52,417 nt of DNA from Candidatus Bathyarchaeota archaeon B26-2 (GTDB taxonomy: Archaea; Thermoproteota; Bathyarchaeia; Bathyarchaeales; B26-1), in assembly GCA_001593935.1 (NCBI GenBank), contig LUCE01000004.1:1-52417 (forward strand), given 5' to 3'. Shown here piece by piece: positions 1 through 9,870 of the stretch; within the stretch, counting starts at the first letter, position 1, and every line of letters begins with the position of its first letter. The position numbers and the translations under genes are program-made. The notes below the pieces were generated by a model, which saw nothing but the letters and a program-made list of their open reading frames with translations, was not told the origin of the DNA and searched no databases.

Positions 1-290
1 AGGCATTATGTCCCTTCTAGGAAGCCTTAGGCTTCGACTTGGCTTTAGAGAAAAATTTTTGTGGAACCTCAACTTATTGATGTTGTGGAGTGGAGTGGAC
101 CTTAAATTCTCTGTTGTTCTGGCCCTTCTATTCTTTATCTTCATATCTCTGAAGAAACCAAGGAGAAAAGCGTCTCGCGATGAAAGGTACCTTCTACATT
201 AATGCTATGTCGAATCTTGATGAGAGTCTCTCAGCGAGTTTCTTCACTAATCTTAATAAGTGGTTTTGGGATGTTTATTCTCTCTTGGAG

Positions 291-836
291 ATGGCGGCCT
301 TGAAGGTTAAGGTCGAAAACACTCTGATAGAACTCGTTAAGGGCGACATAACGAACCTAGACGTTGAGTGTATAGTCAACGCCGCGAACAGCAACCTGAA
401 GCTTGGAGGAGGAGTCGCAGGGGCCATAAGGAGAAGAGGCGGACCCAGCATCCAGAAGGAATGCAACGAGATAGTAGCCCGGAGAGGGAGAATCCCTGTT
501 GGGGAGGCCGCGATAACCGGTGGAGGAAACCTGAAGGCCCGATACGTAATTCACGCGGTTGGGCCCGTACATGGGGAGGGCGACGAAGATAACAAGCTCA
601 GAAGGGCGACCGTTAACAGCCTCAAACTCGCAGACCAATACAAGATAAGGAGCATAGCTTTCCCAGCAATCTCTACGGGGTACTTCGGCCTCCCAAAGGA
701 TAGATGCGCAAGGAACATGCTTAGAGCAACCATCGAATACGTCCAGAAAGGCACAGAGATCGAACGTATAATCTTCTGCCTATACGACGGAGAGACGTAC
801 AGAATTTTCGAGGAGACCCTGAAAGAGATCACGTAA
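291..836 (+). CDS. Macro domain (ADP-ribose binding/hydrolase-like) protein
   Basis: ORF 180..836; macro-domain signature VKGDITNLDVECIVNAANSNLKLGGGVAGAIRRRGG and YVIHAVGP. Homology begins near the internal ATG at 291. Confidence 0.9.
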   Translation: MAALKVKVENTLIELVKGDITNLDVECIVNAANSNLKLGGGVAGAIRRRGGPSIQKECNEIVARRGRIPVGEAAITGGGNLKARYVIHAVGPVHGEGDEDNKLRRATVNSLKLADQYKIRSIAFPAISTGYFGLPKDRCARNMLRATIEYVQKGTEIERIIFCLYDGETYRIFEETLKEIT

Positions 837-920
837 CGACGCCAAACTTGGTTACGCTAGAGAACGTTAAACATTATGCAAAAATTATATGTCCACGCGG
901 GTACTCCTTCTCTAACGTAG

Positions 921-1802
921 GTGAAGGTTATGTTAAAGACCAACGTGGACCGTTTGGTTAGAATCTCTGTTATGGGCGAGGTCTCGAGCCCGGTCTTCAG
1001 AGCGTCTTACAGGATATCCTCCGAAGGTGTGCCGATGGTTCTACCCGGCGTCGGAGGGATAACCTACAACGTGAGGGTTGGAGACCCGGCTACGGGGTGG
1101 GAGGCCGACCACGTTGAACCCGGAGTCAGCGTAAAGAATAAAGATAAACCCGAGATGAACAGAGCGTTGAACCTCTTGGCCTGCGTCGGAAACGAGGCTA
1201 AAGTCGTCTCGGGCGACGCGAAAGGTTCTAAGGGTGTTGTCACGGGTAAGCACGGAGGAATAGAACATGTCCTTATAGACTTCCCGACCGACGTTATGGA
1301 GAAGATGCTCATCGGAGACAAGGTCCTGATCAAGGCCTTCGGGGTAGGCCTGAAACTCCTCGACTTCCCAGAGATAAAGGTCATGAACATGGACCCGAGG
1401 CTTCTCGAGGCGATAGACCCGAAGCCCGTCGGAGATAAACTCGAGGTCCCGGTTACGCACATCATCCCAGCGGCGGTCATGGGCTCCGGCCTCGGAGCCG
1501 ACCAGACCTACTCCGGCGACTACGATATCCAACTCTTCGATGAGAACGTCAGACAGCGATATAACCTAGACACCCTTAGACTCGGAGACCTTGTCGCCAT
1601 AGAGAATACTGACCACTCTTATGGGAGGGTCTACCGTGAAGGAGCGATCACCATCGGGATAGTCGTCCACAGCGACTGCGTGATCTCCGGCCACGGCCCA
1701 GGAGTAACAACCCTCTTCACTTCGAGAGAAGGCAAGATAAAACCGAGAATAGACCCAGACGCAAATATAGCCAAGATTCTCAAGATACGGGACGACCTCT
1801 AG
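921..1802 (+). CDS. DUF4438 domain-containing protein
   Basis: 293 aa ORF; MLPGVGGITYNVRVGDPATGWEADHVEPGVS and GHGPGVTTL resemble DUF4438 family proteins. Start may be the ATG at 930. Confidence 0.75.
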   Translation: MKVMLKTNVDRLVRISVMGEVSSPVFRASYRISSEGVPMVLPGVGGITYNVRVGDPATGWEADHVEPGVSVKNKDKPEMNRALNLLACVGNEAKVVSGDAKGSKGVVTGKHGGIEHVLIDFPTDVMEKMLIGDKVLIKAFGVGLKLLDFPEIKVMNMDPRLLEAIDPKPVGDKLEVPVTHIIPAAVMGSGLGADQTYSGDYDIQLFDENVRQRYNLDTLRLGDLVAIENTDHSYGRVYREGAITIGIVVHSDCVISGHGPGVTTLFTSREGKIKPRIDPDANIAKILKIRDDL

Positions 1803-1808
1803 CCGACA

Positions 1809-3086
1809 TCAACGGATTAGAGTTCCCAGAACGTCGAACATCATCTCCCGAGGCTTCCCCACGATCTCTATCCTTTCGGAGAGCTCCCTATCCGACTTGA
1901 TGACCTCGACGAGGCTCAAGGAGACCCAGAACCTCTCAAGTTCGAGCGTGTTCTTTATTCTCACAACCTTGGCTTCGTTTGGGTCGATCGGGCCGCATGT
2001 TCGGAGGGCCGTGGCTATCGCGTCTCTGTCGCTCGGGAGGAATACAGGTATCTTGCACCCTTCGGGCCATCCCGATGTCAAGCAGTTCACGAACGTTGAG
2101 TGATAGTCTATCTTCTCTATGGCCCTCTCGGTCGTTAGGTCGGCTAGGCCCAGCCCTATGGCGTTCCCGTGGGTCTTCTCGGAGAGGTCTAGGACAACTA
2201 TCCTCTTGATCTTCGGGGCTGAAGGCTCATATTCGCCGGGTATCCAGAACCTTCCTACGACGTTCGTGTCCATACCGGTTCCGCTTATATCCTTTCCTAA
2301 CTCGTCGATTATGAGGACGTCTATCTCCTTGAAGGGTATCCTAGCCAAGAGCCTCTTTGCCTCTTGGAGAAGCCTCTCCTCTTCACGTTCTATCTCCTCC
2401 GGCTTAAGAGCCCTCACCACCGCGATCTCGTGGTAGGCGTTCTCAACTATGGCCAACCCGAGGATTATGGGAGCCCTCTCCATGATGAGCCTGGCGGCCG
2501 CGGGCATAACCCTGTGGTAGCCTTCCGCACGATACCTGTGGATCGTCTCGGCGCCCTTCTGTTTTCCTAAGCCGATCGCCATCATCTTCATGAGGCCGCT
2601 CTCTATTCTACCTTTGAAGTCTGTGTGAGGTTTCACACGGTTGACCACAATTATTCCGTCGGAGTTGAGAGCGTTCCGGTCGATGTAGACCGGGGTTCCG
2701 TCCTCGAGCCTACCTATCTCCTCAACCTCCATGGAAGAGTATATCGGCGCCCCAACGGCCTCAGGGGTTATGCCTAAGCTCTCAAGGACCCTGAGCTGAC
2801 CCTCAGGCGTTGCTCCTCCATGGCTTCCCATAGCCGGAACAAGAAAGGGCTTACCCCCAACCCGCTTAACCTCCTCAACCACAGTCGCCAATATCTCCGG
2901 GTAATGGGCGATCCCCCTGCTCCCTGCCGTGATCGCTATCCTTGAGCCGGGTTTGACCAACTCTTGGAGCCCAGCTCTCCTCAACTCTCTTCTTACTGCG
3001 GATACATAATCATCGATCTTCGGGGCGGGTATCCTCTGCCTAACCTCAACCATCTTGGGGAACACCGTAGAGTTCTCCGCGGCCAA
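1809..3086 (-). CDS. LarA-like / DUF2088 family protein (nickel-dependent lactate racemase superfamily)
   Basis: 425 aa; ITAGSRGI...VPAMGSHGGATPEGQ and VNRVKPHTDFKGRIESGLMKMMAIGLGKQKGAE are typical of the family. Confidence 0.75.
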   Translation of the reverse strand: MAAENSTVFPKMVEVRQRIPAPKIDDYVSAVRRELRRAGLQELVKPGSRIAITAGSRGIAHYPEILATVVEEVKRVGGKPFLVPAMGSHGGATPEGQLRVLESLGITPEAVGAPIYSSMEVEEIGRLEDGTPVYIDRNALNSDGIIVVNRVKPHTDFKGRIESGLMKMMAIGLGKQKGAETIHRYRAEGYHRVMPAAARLIMERAPIILGLAIVENAYHEIAVVRALKPEEIEREEERLLQEAKRLLARIPFKEIDVLIIDELGKDISGTGMDTNVVGRFWIPGEYEPSAPKIKRIVVLDLSEKTHGNAIGLGLADLTTERAIEKIDYHSTFVNCLTSGWPEGCKIPVFLPSDRDAIATALRTCGPIDPNEAKVVRIKNTLELERFWVSLSLVEVIKSDRELSERIEIVGKPREMMFDVLGTLIR

Positions 3087-3220
3087 TCGCTCCTCCCCTC
3101 CGGACGATAGAAGAATTGAAGCCCCTAAAACGTCTTATTCTTTCCGGTCTCTTCTAGGCTTAGAACCTTTAAATCCTATACGCATCCTCTTATTTATGAT
3201 TCTGTCCAGAGAGGAGAGCC

Positions 3221-4402
3221 TTGAGACCGTCCGCCCTCAAGGGCATAGGCCTAAACATCCTACTCTTGGGTATAGTGAGCTTCATAAACGATGCGAGCAG
3301 CGATATGATCTGGCCGATCCTACCCATGTTCATAACGAGCGTGGGCGGCGGGGGATTGGCCGTAGGCTTAATCGGAGGCTTGGGGGAGAGCGTATCGAGC
3401 ATTCTCAAGATCTTCTCGGGGTACTGGTCCGACAGGCTTGGCAGGAGGAAGGTTCTCGTCGCCTCTGGGTATGCTCTCTCATCAATCTCGAAGATGTTCT
3501 TCCCCCTGGTCGGGAGCTGGATTCACCTGCTTATCCTTAAACCGCTGGAGAGGGTTGGTAAGGGGATCAGAACGGCTCCAAGAGACTCGTTGATAGCCGA
3601 CTCCTCCGTGAAGGGTAAACGCGGTATGAGTTTCGGCATACATAGGGCTCTGGACACTTCCGGGGCTCTCCTCGGCTCCTTCTCAGCCTTCATCTTCGTC
3701 TGGTTTTTAGGCTTACCATTCAGGAGCATACTGGTCATCGCCGCTGTTCTGGGGTTCTCAGCGCTCATCCCCTTGATCTTCGTTAGGGACGTGAGGGTTC
3801 AGACCAAGAGGAAGGCATCCCTCAAGATAGGGTTAGGCAGGCTTGGAAAACGGTTCAGACTCTTCATCCTCGTGGTGACTATCTTTGCGTTGGGGAACTT
3901 CAGCTACATGTTCCTCATACTCAGGGCTAGAGAAGCCTTCCAAACCGTCTTCACTGAGAGGCTCGCCGAGGCCGTCCCCATACTCCTATACGTGCTCTTC
4001 AACACGTCATACGCAGTCTTCTCAATGCCCCTCGGAAGCGTCTCCGACAAGATTGGGAGGGGTAAGGTCCTCGCCTTGGGATACGTACTCTTCGGCCTAA
4101 CATGCCTAGGCTTCATCTTCTCTGAGGAGCTCTACGCCTTCATAGCGCTCTTTCTGACGTATGGGCTGTTTCACGCATCCGTCGACGCCATCCAGAGAGC
4201 TTACGCCTCAGACCTAGTCTCAAAGGAGTGGAGAGGCACAGCCCTAGGAACCTTCCACACCTCCATAGGGCTTGCAGCCCTCCCAGCCAGCACGATAGCC
4301 GGAATCCTGTGGGATATAAACCCGGCTCTAACCTTCACCTTCGGGGCGGCCGCAGCCTTCCTAGCAGCCGGGCTTCTCATAACTCTACTGGAGAAGGCTT
4401 GA
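3221..4402 (+). CDS. MFS transporter
   Basis: 393 aa, about 12 hydrophobic segments; GYWSDRLGRRKVLVASGY and GSVSDKIGRGKVLALGY (MFS loop motifs). Confidence 0.85.
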   Translation: MRPSALKGIGLNILLLGIVSFINDASSDMIWPILPMFITSVGGGGLAVGLIGGLGESVSSILKIFSGYWSDRLGRRKVLVASGYALSSISKMFFPLVGSWIHLLILKPLERVGKGIRTAPRDSLIADSSVKGKRGMSFGIHRALDTSGALLGSFSAFIFVWFLGLPFRSILVIAAVLGFSALIPLIFVRDVRVQTKRKASLKIGLGRLGKRFRLFILVVTIFALGNFSYMFLILRAREAFQTVFTERLAEAVPILLYVLFNTSYAVFSMPLGSVSDKIGRGKVLALGYVLFGLTCLGFIFSEELYAFIALFLTYGLFHASVDAIQRAYASDLVSKEWRGTALGTFHTSIGLAALPASTIAGILWDINPALTFTFGAAAAFLAAGLLITLLEKA

Positions 4403-4439
4403 GATGGAAACCGTTATCTTCTGGAACCCTCTATTTTAG

Positions 4440-4757
4440 GTGAACGTGGCTGAGTGGAGACCCTTGAAGAGGCCGCAGATATCGAGGCGTGAGGTCGAGC
4501 ACATCGCGTGGCTGGCGCGTATAGAGCTCACAGATGAGGAGAAGACCATCTTCACAGAACAACTCAACGAGATCCTCGAGTACTTCAGGAAGATGGACTC
4601 CGCCGAGACTGAGGGAGTACCGCCAACATACCATGTCTTAGACCTCGCCAACGTCTATCGTGAGGACGAGACTCACGAGTCCCTAACGAAGGAGGAGGCT
4701 CTCTCGAACGCCCCGAAGAAAGAGAAGGGATTCTTTAAGGCTCCAAGGATAGTTTAG
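4440..4757 (+). CDS. gatC: Asp-tRNA(Asn)/Glu-tRNA(Gln) amidotransferase subunit C
   Basis: ISRREVEHIAWLARIELTDEEKTIFTEQLNEILEYFRKM; directly upstream of gatA. Confidence 0.9.
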   Translation: MNVAEWRPLKRPQISRREVEHIAWLARIELTDEEKTIFTEQLNEILEYFRKMDSAETEGVPPTYHVLDLANVYREDETHESLTKEEALSNAPKKEKGFFKAPRIV

Positions 4758-4835
4758 TGGGAGAAGCCGTGAATCACCTCTATAGATCGCGGAGGCTGGG
4801 AACCGCATAACCTGAATGCACAGGGTGGACTTCAC

Positions 4836-6296
4836 ATGCCTAGACTTTACGAGCTGACCGGTAGAGAAGTCTCGGAGAGGATACGGAGCCGAGAATTGAC
4901 CGCTAAGGAGTACATCTCATCGATCCTCGAGAGGATACGCGAGGTCGAAGGGAGAGTTCACGCCTTCGTCACGGTCCTAGAGGAGGAAGCCCTAAAAAGG
5001 GCTGAGGAGATCGATCGTAAGGCTGACAGTGGACGCAGCCTCGGCATGCTCTGCGGGGTGGCAGTAGCCGTCAAAGACAACATCTGCACCAGAGGAATCA
5101 GAACGACATGCTCATCCCGTATGCTCGAGGACTTCGTTCCGCCATACAACGCCACAGTGGTCGAGAGGCTTCTGAAAGAGGACGCCATCATCATCGGTAA
5201 GACGAACATGGACGAGTTCGCCATGGGCTCCACAACAGAGACGAGCTACTTCGGTGCCACCCGCAACCCATGGAACCTCTCCTTCGTTCCAGGAGGCTCA
5301 TCCGGAGGGAGCGCCGCCGCCGTGGCCGCCGGAGAGGCAGCCCTAGCCTTGGGGTCAGATACCGGCGGCTCGATAAGGTGTCCAGCCAGCTACTGCAACG
5401 TGGTCGGTCTGAAGCCGACGTACGGGCTTGTGAGCCGGTACGGGCTCATAGCGTACGCTAACAGCCTTGAGCAGATCGGGCCTATGGCCCTCGATGCTTA
5501 TGACTGCGCCCTACTCTTAAGCGTGATCAGCGGTTACGACCCGAGGGACAGCACCTCGGTCGAGACGCCTCAAGGGGACTACGTGAAACTTCTGGACGGA
5601 GGAGTCGAGGGCTTCAAGATCGGGGTTCCATCCGAGTTCTTCGGCGAGGGTGTGGACGCCCGAGTTAAAGAATGCGTTTGGAGAGCCATCCACACATTGG
5701 AGGATCTAGGAGCCTCTTATGAGGAGGTGTCACTCCCAAGCCTAGAGTACGCCCTAGCCGCTTACTACATAATAGCTATGTCCGAGGCGAGCTCGAACCT
5801 AGCCCGTTACGATGGCCTCCGCTACGGATATCGGGTAGAGAAGGACTCAGACTGGTCCACCGTCTACTCGAAGAGCAGAAGGGAAGGGTTCGGAGCAGAG
5901 GTTAGGAGAAGGATAATCCTCGGGACATACGCGCTCTCAGCCGGCTACTACGACCAATATTACCTTAAGGCGCTCAGGATACGAACCCTAATCAAGAAGG
6001 AGTTCGAGAAAGCCCTAAAAAAGTTCGACCTTCTAGCTGGACCGACGATGCCCATACCTCCATTTCGGATAGGAGAGAAGATTCAGAGCCCTCTTGAGCT
6101 CTACATGTGTGATATACTCACCGTTCCAGCTAACCTAACGGGAGGTCCAGCGATCTCGGTGCCATGCGGACTCGTAGATGAGCTTCCGGTGGGCCTCCAA
6201 CTCGTAGGGAGACCCTTCAGAGAAGACCTACTGTTGAGGACGGCTAGAGCATACGAGGAACGCGCAGGTTTCGGAGGGTTGAGGCCGAAACTTTGA
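4836..6296 (+). CDS. gatA: Asp-tRNA(Asn)/Glu-tRNA(Gln) amidotransferase subunit A
   Basis: Amidase signature GKTNMDEFAMGSTTETSYFGATRNPWNLSFVPGGSSGGSAAAVAAGEAALALGSDTGGSIRCPAS. Confidence 0.97.
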   Translation: MPRLYELTGREVSERIRSRELTAKEYISSILERIREVEGRVHAFVTVLEEEALKRAEEIDRKADSGRSLGMLCGVAVAVKDNICTRGIRTTCSSRMLEDFVPPYNATVVERLLKEDAIIIGKTNMDEFAMGSTTETSYFGATRNPWNLSFVPGGSSGGSAAAVAAGEAALALGSDTGGSIRCPASYCNVVGLKPTYGLVSRYGLIAYANSLEQIGPMALDAYDCALLLSVISGYDPRDSTSVETPQGDYVKLLDGGVEGFKIGVPSEFFGEGVDARVKECVWRAIHTLEDLGASYEEVSLPSLEYALAAYYIIAMSEASSNLARYDGLRYGYRVEKDSDWSTVYSKSRREGFGAEVRRRIILGTYALSAGYYDQYYLKALRIRTLIKKEFEKALKKFDLLAGPTMPIPPFRIGEKIQSPLELYMCDILTVPANLTGGPAISVPCGLVDELPVGLQLVGRPFREDLLLRTARAYEERAGFGGLRPKL

Positions 6297-6402
6297 TAAG
6301 ACAAGCCGATTGGACCCCACTTTTCCCTTCTGAGACGCTCCGTCCTCCGGTAAATCCTTAAACGGTTGAGAGGAAAAGATTAACTTCGGATGTGAGACAG
6401 GT

Positions 6403-6852
6403 TTGAGTGGAGGCCACTTAACTTTTGGTTTGAGGCCGCCCATAGGAGGCTACATTCTGCGGATCACTAGGGAGGAGTGGTTCCACCAAGTCTTCGAGTT
6501 GAAGAAGTACTATCCAGGAGTGAGGAGGACTTGGACACCGGGTCTAATGGTTATTTTAGCCAAAAAGATGGAGGCCGGGGACTCCTTCGTCGGATATGGA
6601 ACGATAGGTGGCTTCGTGGAATTGGAGAACCTCCCGGAGGGCGAGAGGAAGATGTGTGAGAGTATGGGGTGGAAGGGAGCCATAATCTTCGACAGTCTCT
6701 TCAAGTTCGACCCACCGCTCCCCATTAAGGAGACCGTCCTCCACGACTCCAAGGCCAAAGGCAGATACCTACACGGGTTCCCCCTAACCAACGACCAACT
6801 CGATTCGATCCTAAGCAAAGCCGAAGTGCTCTGTAACATCTATAAGGTTTGA
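6403..6852 (+). CDS. Hypothetical protein, possible EVE/PUA-like fold, inserted between gatA and gatB
   Basis: 149 aa; YILRITREEWFHQVFELKKYYPGVRRTWTPGLMVILAKKMEAGDSFVGYGTIGGF resembles EVE/PUA-like domains by eye; co-directional with gatA and gatB. Confidence 0.55.
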   Translation: MSGGHLTFGLRPPIGGYILRITREEWFHQVFELKKYYPGVRRTWTPGLMVILAKKMEAGDSFVGYGTIGGFVELENLPEGERKMCESMGWKGAIIFDSLFKFDPPLPIKETVLHDSKAKGRYLHGFPLTNDQLDSILSKAEVLCNIYKV

Positions 6853-6904
6853 TGTTCATCTTATCTCGGTTCAGCGGTCCACCAAGGGGCTGGAGTGAAG
6901 GGTT

Positions 6905-8374
6905 ATGGGCACACAGGGAGTAACTATCGGGCTTGAGGTCCACGTCCAGCTGACAAGCCTAAAGACCAAGCTCTTCTGCGGATGCCCTTCAGACTACAGG
7001 GGAAAGGAACCCAACACTCTAGTCTGTCCAGTCTGTTTAGGGCTTCCCGGAGCGTTACCCGTCCTCAACAGGAAGGCCGTCGAGTACGCCGTCATGGCTG
7101 CCCTAGCCCTCAACTCCAAGGTCTCCAAGAGGATGCTCTTCTTCAGGAAGAACTACTTCTACCCAGATATGCCGAAGAACTTCCAGATCACTCAGTACGA
7201 CAAGGCCGGAGGGGTTCCCCTAGCCGTTGGCGGGTACTTAACGATCGAGGGCCAGAAGGGAGAGAAGAAGATTCGTATAAGCAGGATTCACTTGGAAGAG
7301 GACCCGGGCCGTCTCGTCCATTTGGGGCCTATAGACCGGTCTCCGTACACGCTGGTCGATTATAATAGGGCTGGTATAGCCTTGCTCGAGGTTGTTACGG
7401 AGCCTGACCTCGACTCTCCTAGGGAGGCGAGGTTCTTCCTCCAGAAGTTGAGGTCGATATTGGAGCATCTGGAAGTCTTCGATGGGAGCTTGGAGGGTGC
7501 CATGCGTTGCGATGCCAACATCTCTTTGAAGGGTGGAACTAGGGTTGAGGTCAAGAATATAACCTCGTTCAAGGAGGTGGAGCGCGCCTTGAACTTCGAG
7601 ATTTTGAGGCAGAGAGGCCTCCTAGAGAAGGGCATATCCGTCGAGAGGGAGACGCGTCACTGGGATGAGACACGCCGGATAACAGTGAGCCTACGGACGA
7701 AGGAGGAGGAGCAGGATTACCGGTACTTCCCTGAACCCGACCTCGTCCCCGTCATCTTGAGCGAAGAGTTCATAGAGAATGTCAAGAGGAGGATGCCCGA
7801 GCTTCCGGAGGCGAGGATGAGAAGGTTCATACGTTCTTATGGGCTTCCGCGGTATGACGCCCAGGTCCTCGTCAGCTCGAAAGTCCTAGCCGACTTCTTC
7901 GAGGAATGTGTAAGAATCTACAATAGACCGAAGGAGATAAGCAACTGGATGATGAGCGACCTACTGCGGTACCTCTACGAGAACAATCTAGAACTCCAAG
8001 AGTCGAGGATCACGCCTCAGAACCTCGTTGAGATGATACGGCTGATAGAGGAAGGAACCATAAGCGGGAAGATAGCCAAGAGGATACTGCCGACGATGAT
8101 CTTAACCGGTAGAAGCCCAAGGGAGATCGTTGAGTCCGAAGGCTTGACGAAGATAACCAGTCGAGAACTCCTCAGTAGACTCGTAGAGAGAATCTTCAAG
8201 GAGAACCCTAAGGCTGTCCAGGACGCCTTGACCAACGAGAAGGCCGTCCACTTCCTTGTAGGCCAACTCATGAAGGAGACGAAGGGGAAGGCCGACCCCG
8301 CATTAGCGAACGAGATGATAAGGGAGAAGCTGGAAGCACTAAAAGAAGGAAAGAAGACTCAGGGAGACTTCTAG
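6905..8374 (+). CDS. gatB: Asp-tRNA(Asn)/Glu-tRNA(Gln) amidotransferase subunit B
   Basis: IGLEVHVQLTSLKTKLFCGCPSDYRGKEPNTLVCPVCLGLPGALPVLNRKAVEYA; DYNRAGIALLEVVTEPD; C-terminal YqeY-like domain. Confidence 0.97.
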   Translation: MGTQGVTIGLEVHVQLTSLKTKLFCGCPSDYRGKEPNTLVCPVCLGLPGALPVLNRKAVEYAVMAALALNSKVSKRMLFFRKNYFYPDMPKNFQITQYDKAGGVPLAVGGYLTIEGQKGEKKIRISRIHLEEDPGRLVHLGPIDRSPYTLVDYNRAGIALLEVVTEPDLDSPREARFFLQKLRSILEHLEVFDGSLEGAMRCDANISLKGGTRVEVKNITSFKEVERALNFEILRQRGLLEKGISVERETRHWDETRRITVSLRTKEEEQDYRYFPEPDLVPVILSEEFIENVKRRMPELPEARMRRFIRSYGLPRYDAQVLVSSKVLADFFEECVRIYNRPKEISNWMMSDLLRYLYENNLELQESRITPQNLVEMIRLIEEGTISGKIAKRILPTMILTGRSPREIVESEGLTKITSRELLSRLVERIFKENPKAVQDALTNEKAVHFLVGQLMKETKGKADPALANEMIREKLEALKEGKKTQGDF

Positions 8375-8392
8375 AACTCTCTACGCTTAGTC

Positions 8393-9073
8393 TCAGTAGG
8401 GAGACTTCTCGAGTTCCACCCCTAGGTCGGACTTGAGAACCTTACTTAGGAACCTAAAGACGTGGAAGGCTGCCTCCCGATCTGCCGGAACCCCGATCGT
8501 TGAGCCTAGGAGGCAGACACCTTCAATCCCCCTCTTCTTCGCTAGGCCTAAAAGTAGGCCGGAAGCCCCCATTATCTTCCCGTTTCCGTAGATAACGGCG
8601 CCTTTCTCCATGTACTCCACAGCGACCTTTGGAGATGTTGCGGCTACGTATATCTCCCTCATGGGGCGGGGTGTTGGAGCCCCACCTATCGTCACTATGA
8701 AACGGCATCCGAGGCCGGCTACGAAGTCCAGAACTTCACTGCAGACCTCGTAGTGGGCTGGAACATCCTCGAGTGAAGGTTGAGCGTCCCCCGTCAAGAT
8801 TATGATGTCTCTGCCTATCTTCGAGGCGTAGAACTCGTATCTAGGAGGCCGGCAGACACCGTCCGCGTCTATCAAGACGAAGTCTGGGAACGAGGGGGAG
8901 TACAGCTCAGCGAAGAGCTCGGCTCCAGAGAACTCGATCATGAGGTGAGCCACGATCTTCCCCACGTTCCCTAGTCCAGGAAGCCCACTCACAAGTATAG
9001 GGTCTTCCAAGTCGGGTTGGAACCTTAGGCGGATGTAAGGCTTATCCATGGTGAGAGACGCCTCGACAACCAT
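8393..9073 (-). CDS. PAC2 family protein (proteasome-assembly-chaperone-like)
   Basis: 226 aa; PILVSGLPGLGNVGKIVAHLMIEF...ELYSPSFPDFVLIDADG. Confidence 0.85.
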   Translation of the reverse strand: MVVEASLTMDKPYIRLRFQPDLEDPILVSGLPGLGNVGKIVAHLMIEFSGAELFAELYSPSFPDFVLIDADGVCRPPRYEFYASKIGRDIIILTGDAQPSLEDVPAHYEVCSEVLDFVAGLGCRFIVTIGGAPTPRPMREIYVAATSPKVAVEYMEKGAVIYGNGKIMGASGLLLGLAKKRGIEGVCLLGSTIGVPADREAAFHVFRFLSKVLKSDLGVELEKSPY

Positions 9074-9466
9074 ACAGTGAACACGATCATGTATAGGCTT
9101 TTCGTTGTCACTGAGGAGTTGAAAGACTACACTAAGAGAGACTTGGGATAGCGTGTTGAAGGAGTTATAGAAGGGCCGGGTTTCTCTTTTTGAGAGTGCC
9201 CTACGTCCTTTTGTGTGGACTGTGGCCTAACCCAGCCCCTCTCGAACCCCATTAATCTCATCAGAAATAAATCATTTATTAATTTTGAATCTGTCTTTCA
9301 ACTTCTACGGAACTATTGAGCCTTAGAGAGATTATATTCTTCCATCTTGCTCTTGAAGTGTTCCACGGGGTTAGGATTGATTGGAGGTTCAGTCGATACT
9401 TCCATTTATTTTATATAGATCAAGCATCCAAAAAAGAGGTTCGGGCTGAAATGTAAACTGGTAGAG

Positions 9467-9793
9467 GTGTTGATGGTGGATAACGTTAAAGCCTCGGGGT
9501 TCACTGTGCTCTTCATAGGGGTGGTGGTTCTCCTCTTCACGTTCTATAACGCTTATCTCCTCCTCCAAGGAATCTTGGAGATACCGGTCTCTGAGGATCT
9601 CATGAGCCTCTTCGGGGAAGCCCTTGCGCCTCTCATCTCGTACTCGATAAAGGCGCTGTACCTAGGCATAATGGGCTGGATAGGGTCGATCCTAACTAGG
9701 AGAGGGGTTCAGATAATAACTTACGAGGGGAAGCCCAGAGAGGCAGCCCCGTCACCAGTTGAGGTAATCGGGGAGAGCGCGAAAAGTAAGTGA
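9467..9793 (+). CDS. Small membrane protein, unknown function
   Basis: 108 aa, two predicted TM segments (VLFIGVVVLLFTFYNAYLLL; APLISYSIKALYLGIMGWIGSIL). Confidence 0.6.
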   Translation: MLMVDNVKASGFTVLFIGVVVLLFTFYNAYLLLQGILEIPVSEDLMSLFGEALAPLISYSIKALYLGIMGWIGSILTRRGVQIITYEGKPREAAPSPVEVIGESAKSK

Positions 9794-9870
9794 GTCTGAA
9801 GAGGCGATGGTTAAGCTGCTTTCACCGGTTAACCCAGTCTCACCACCCGAGATTATAGGAGAACCCTAAG

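Noticed and set aside
8-202. 64 aa ORF at the window start
   Set aside because: Short, no clear start context or homology by eye; could be chance or remnant sequence.
1041-1532. 163 aa minus-strand ORF (and 1064..1480)
   Set aside because: Antisense to the DUF4438 gene; no family resemblance.
9074-9466. Longest intergenic region, inspected for tRNA, CRISPR or ncRNA
   Set aside because: No cloverleaf with T-loop GGTTCRANYC-type signature, no direct repeats; only AT-rich promoter-like sequence.
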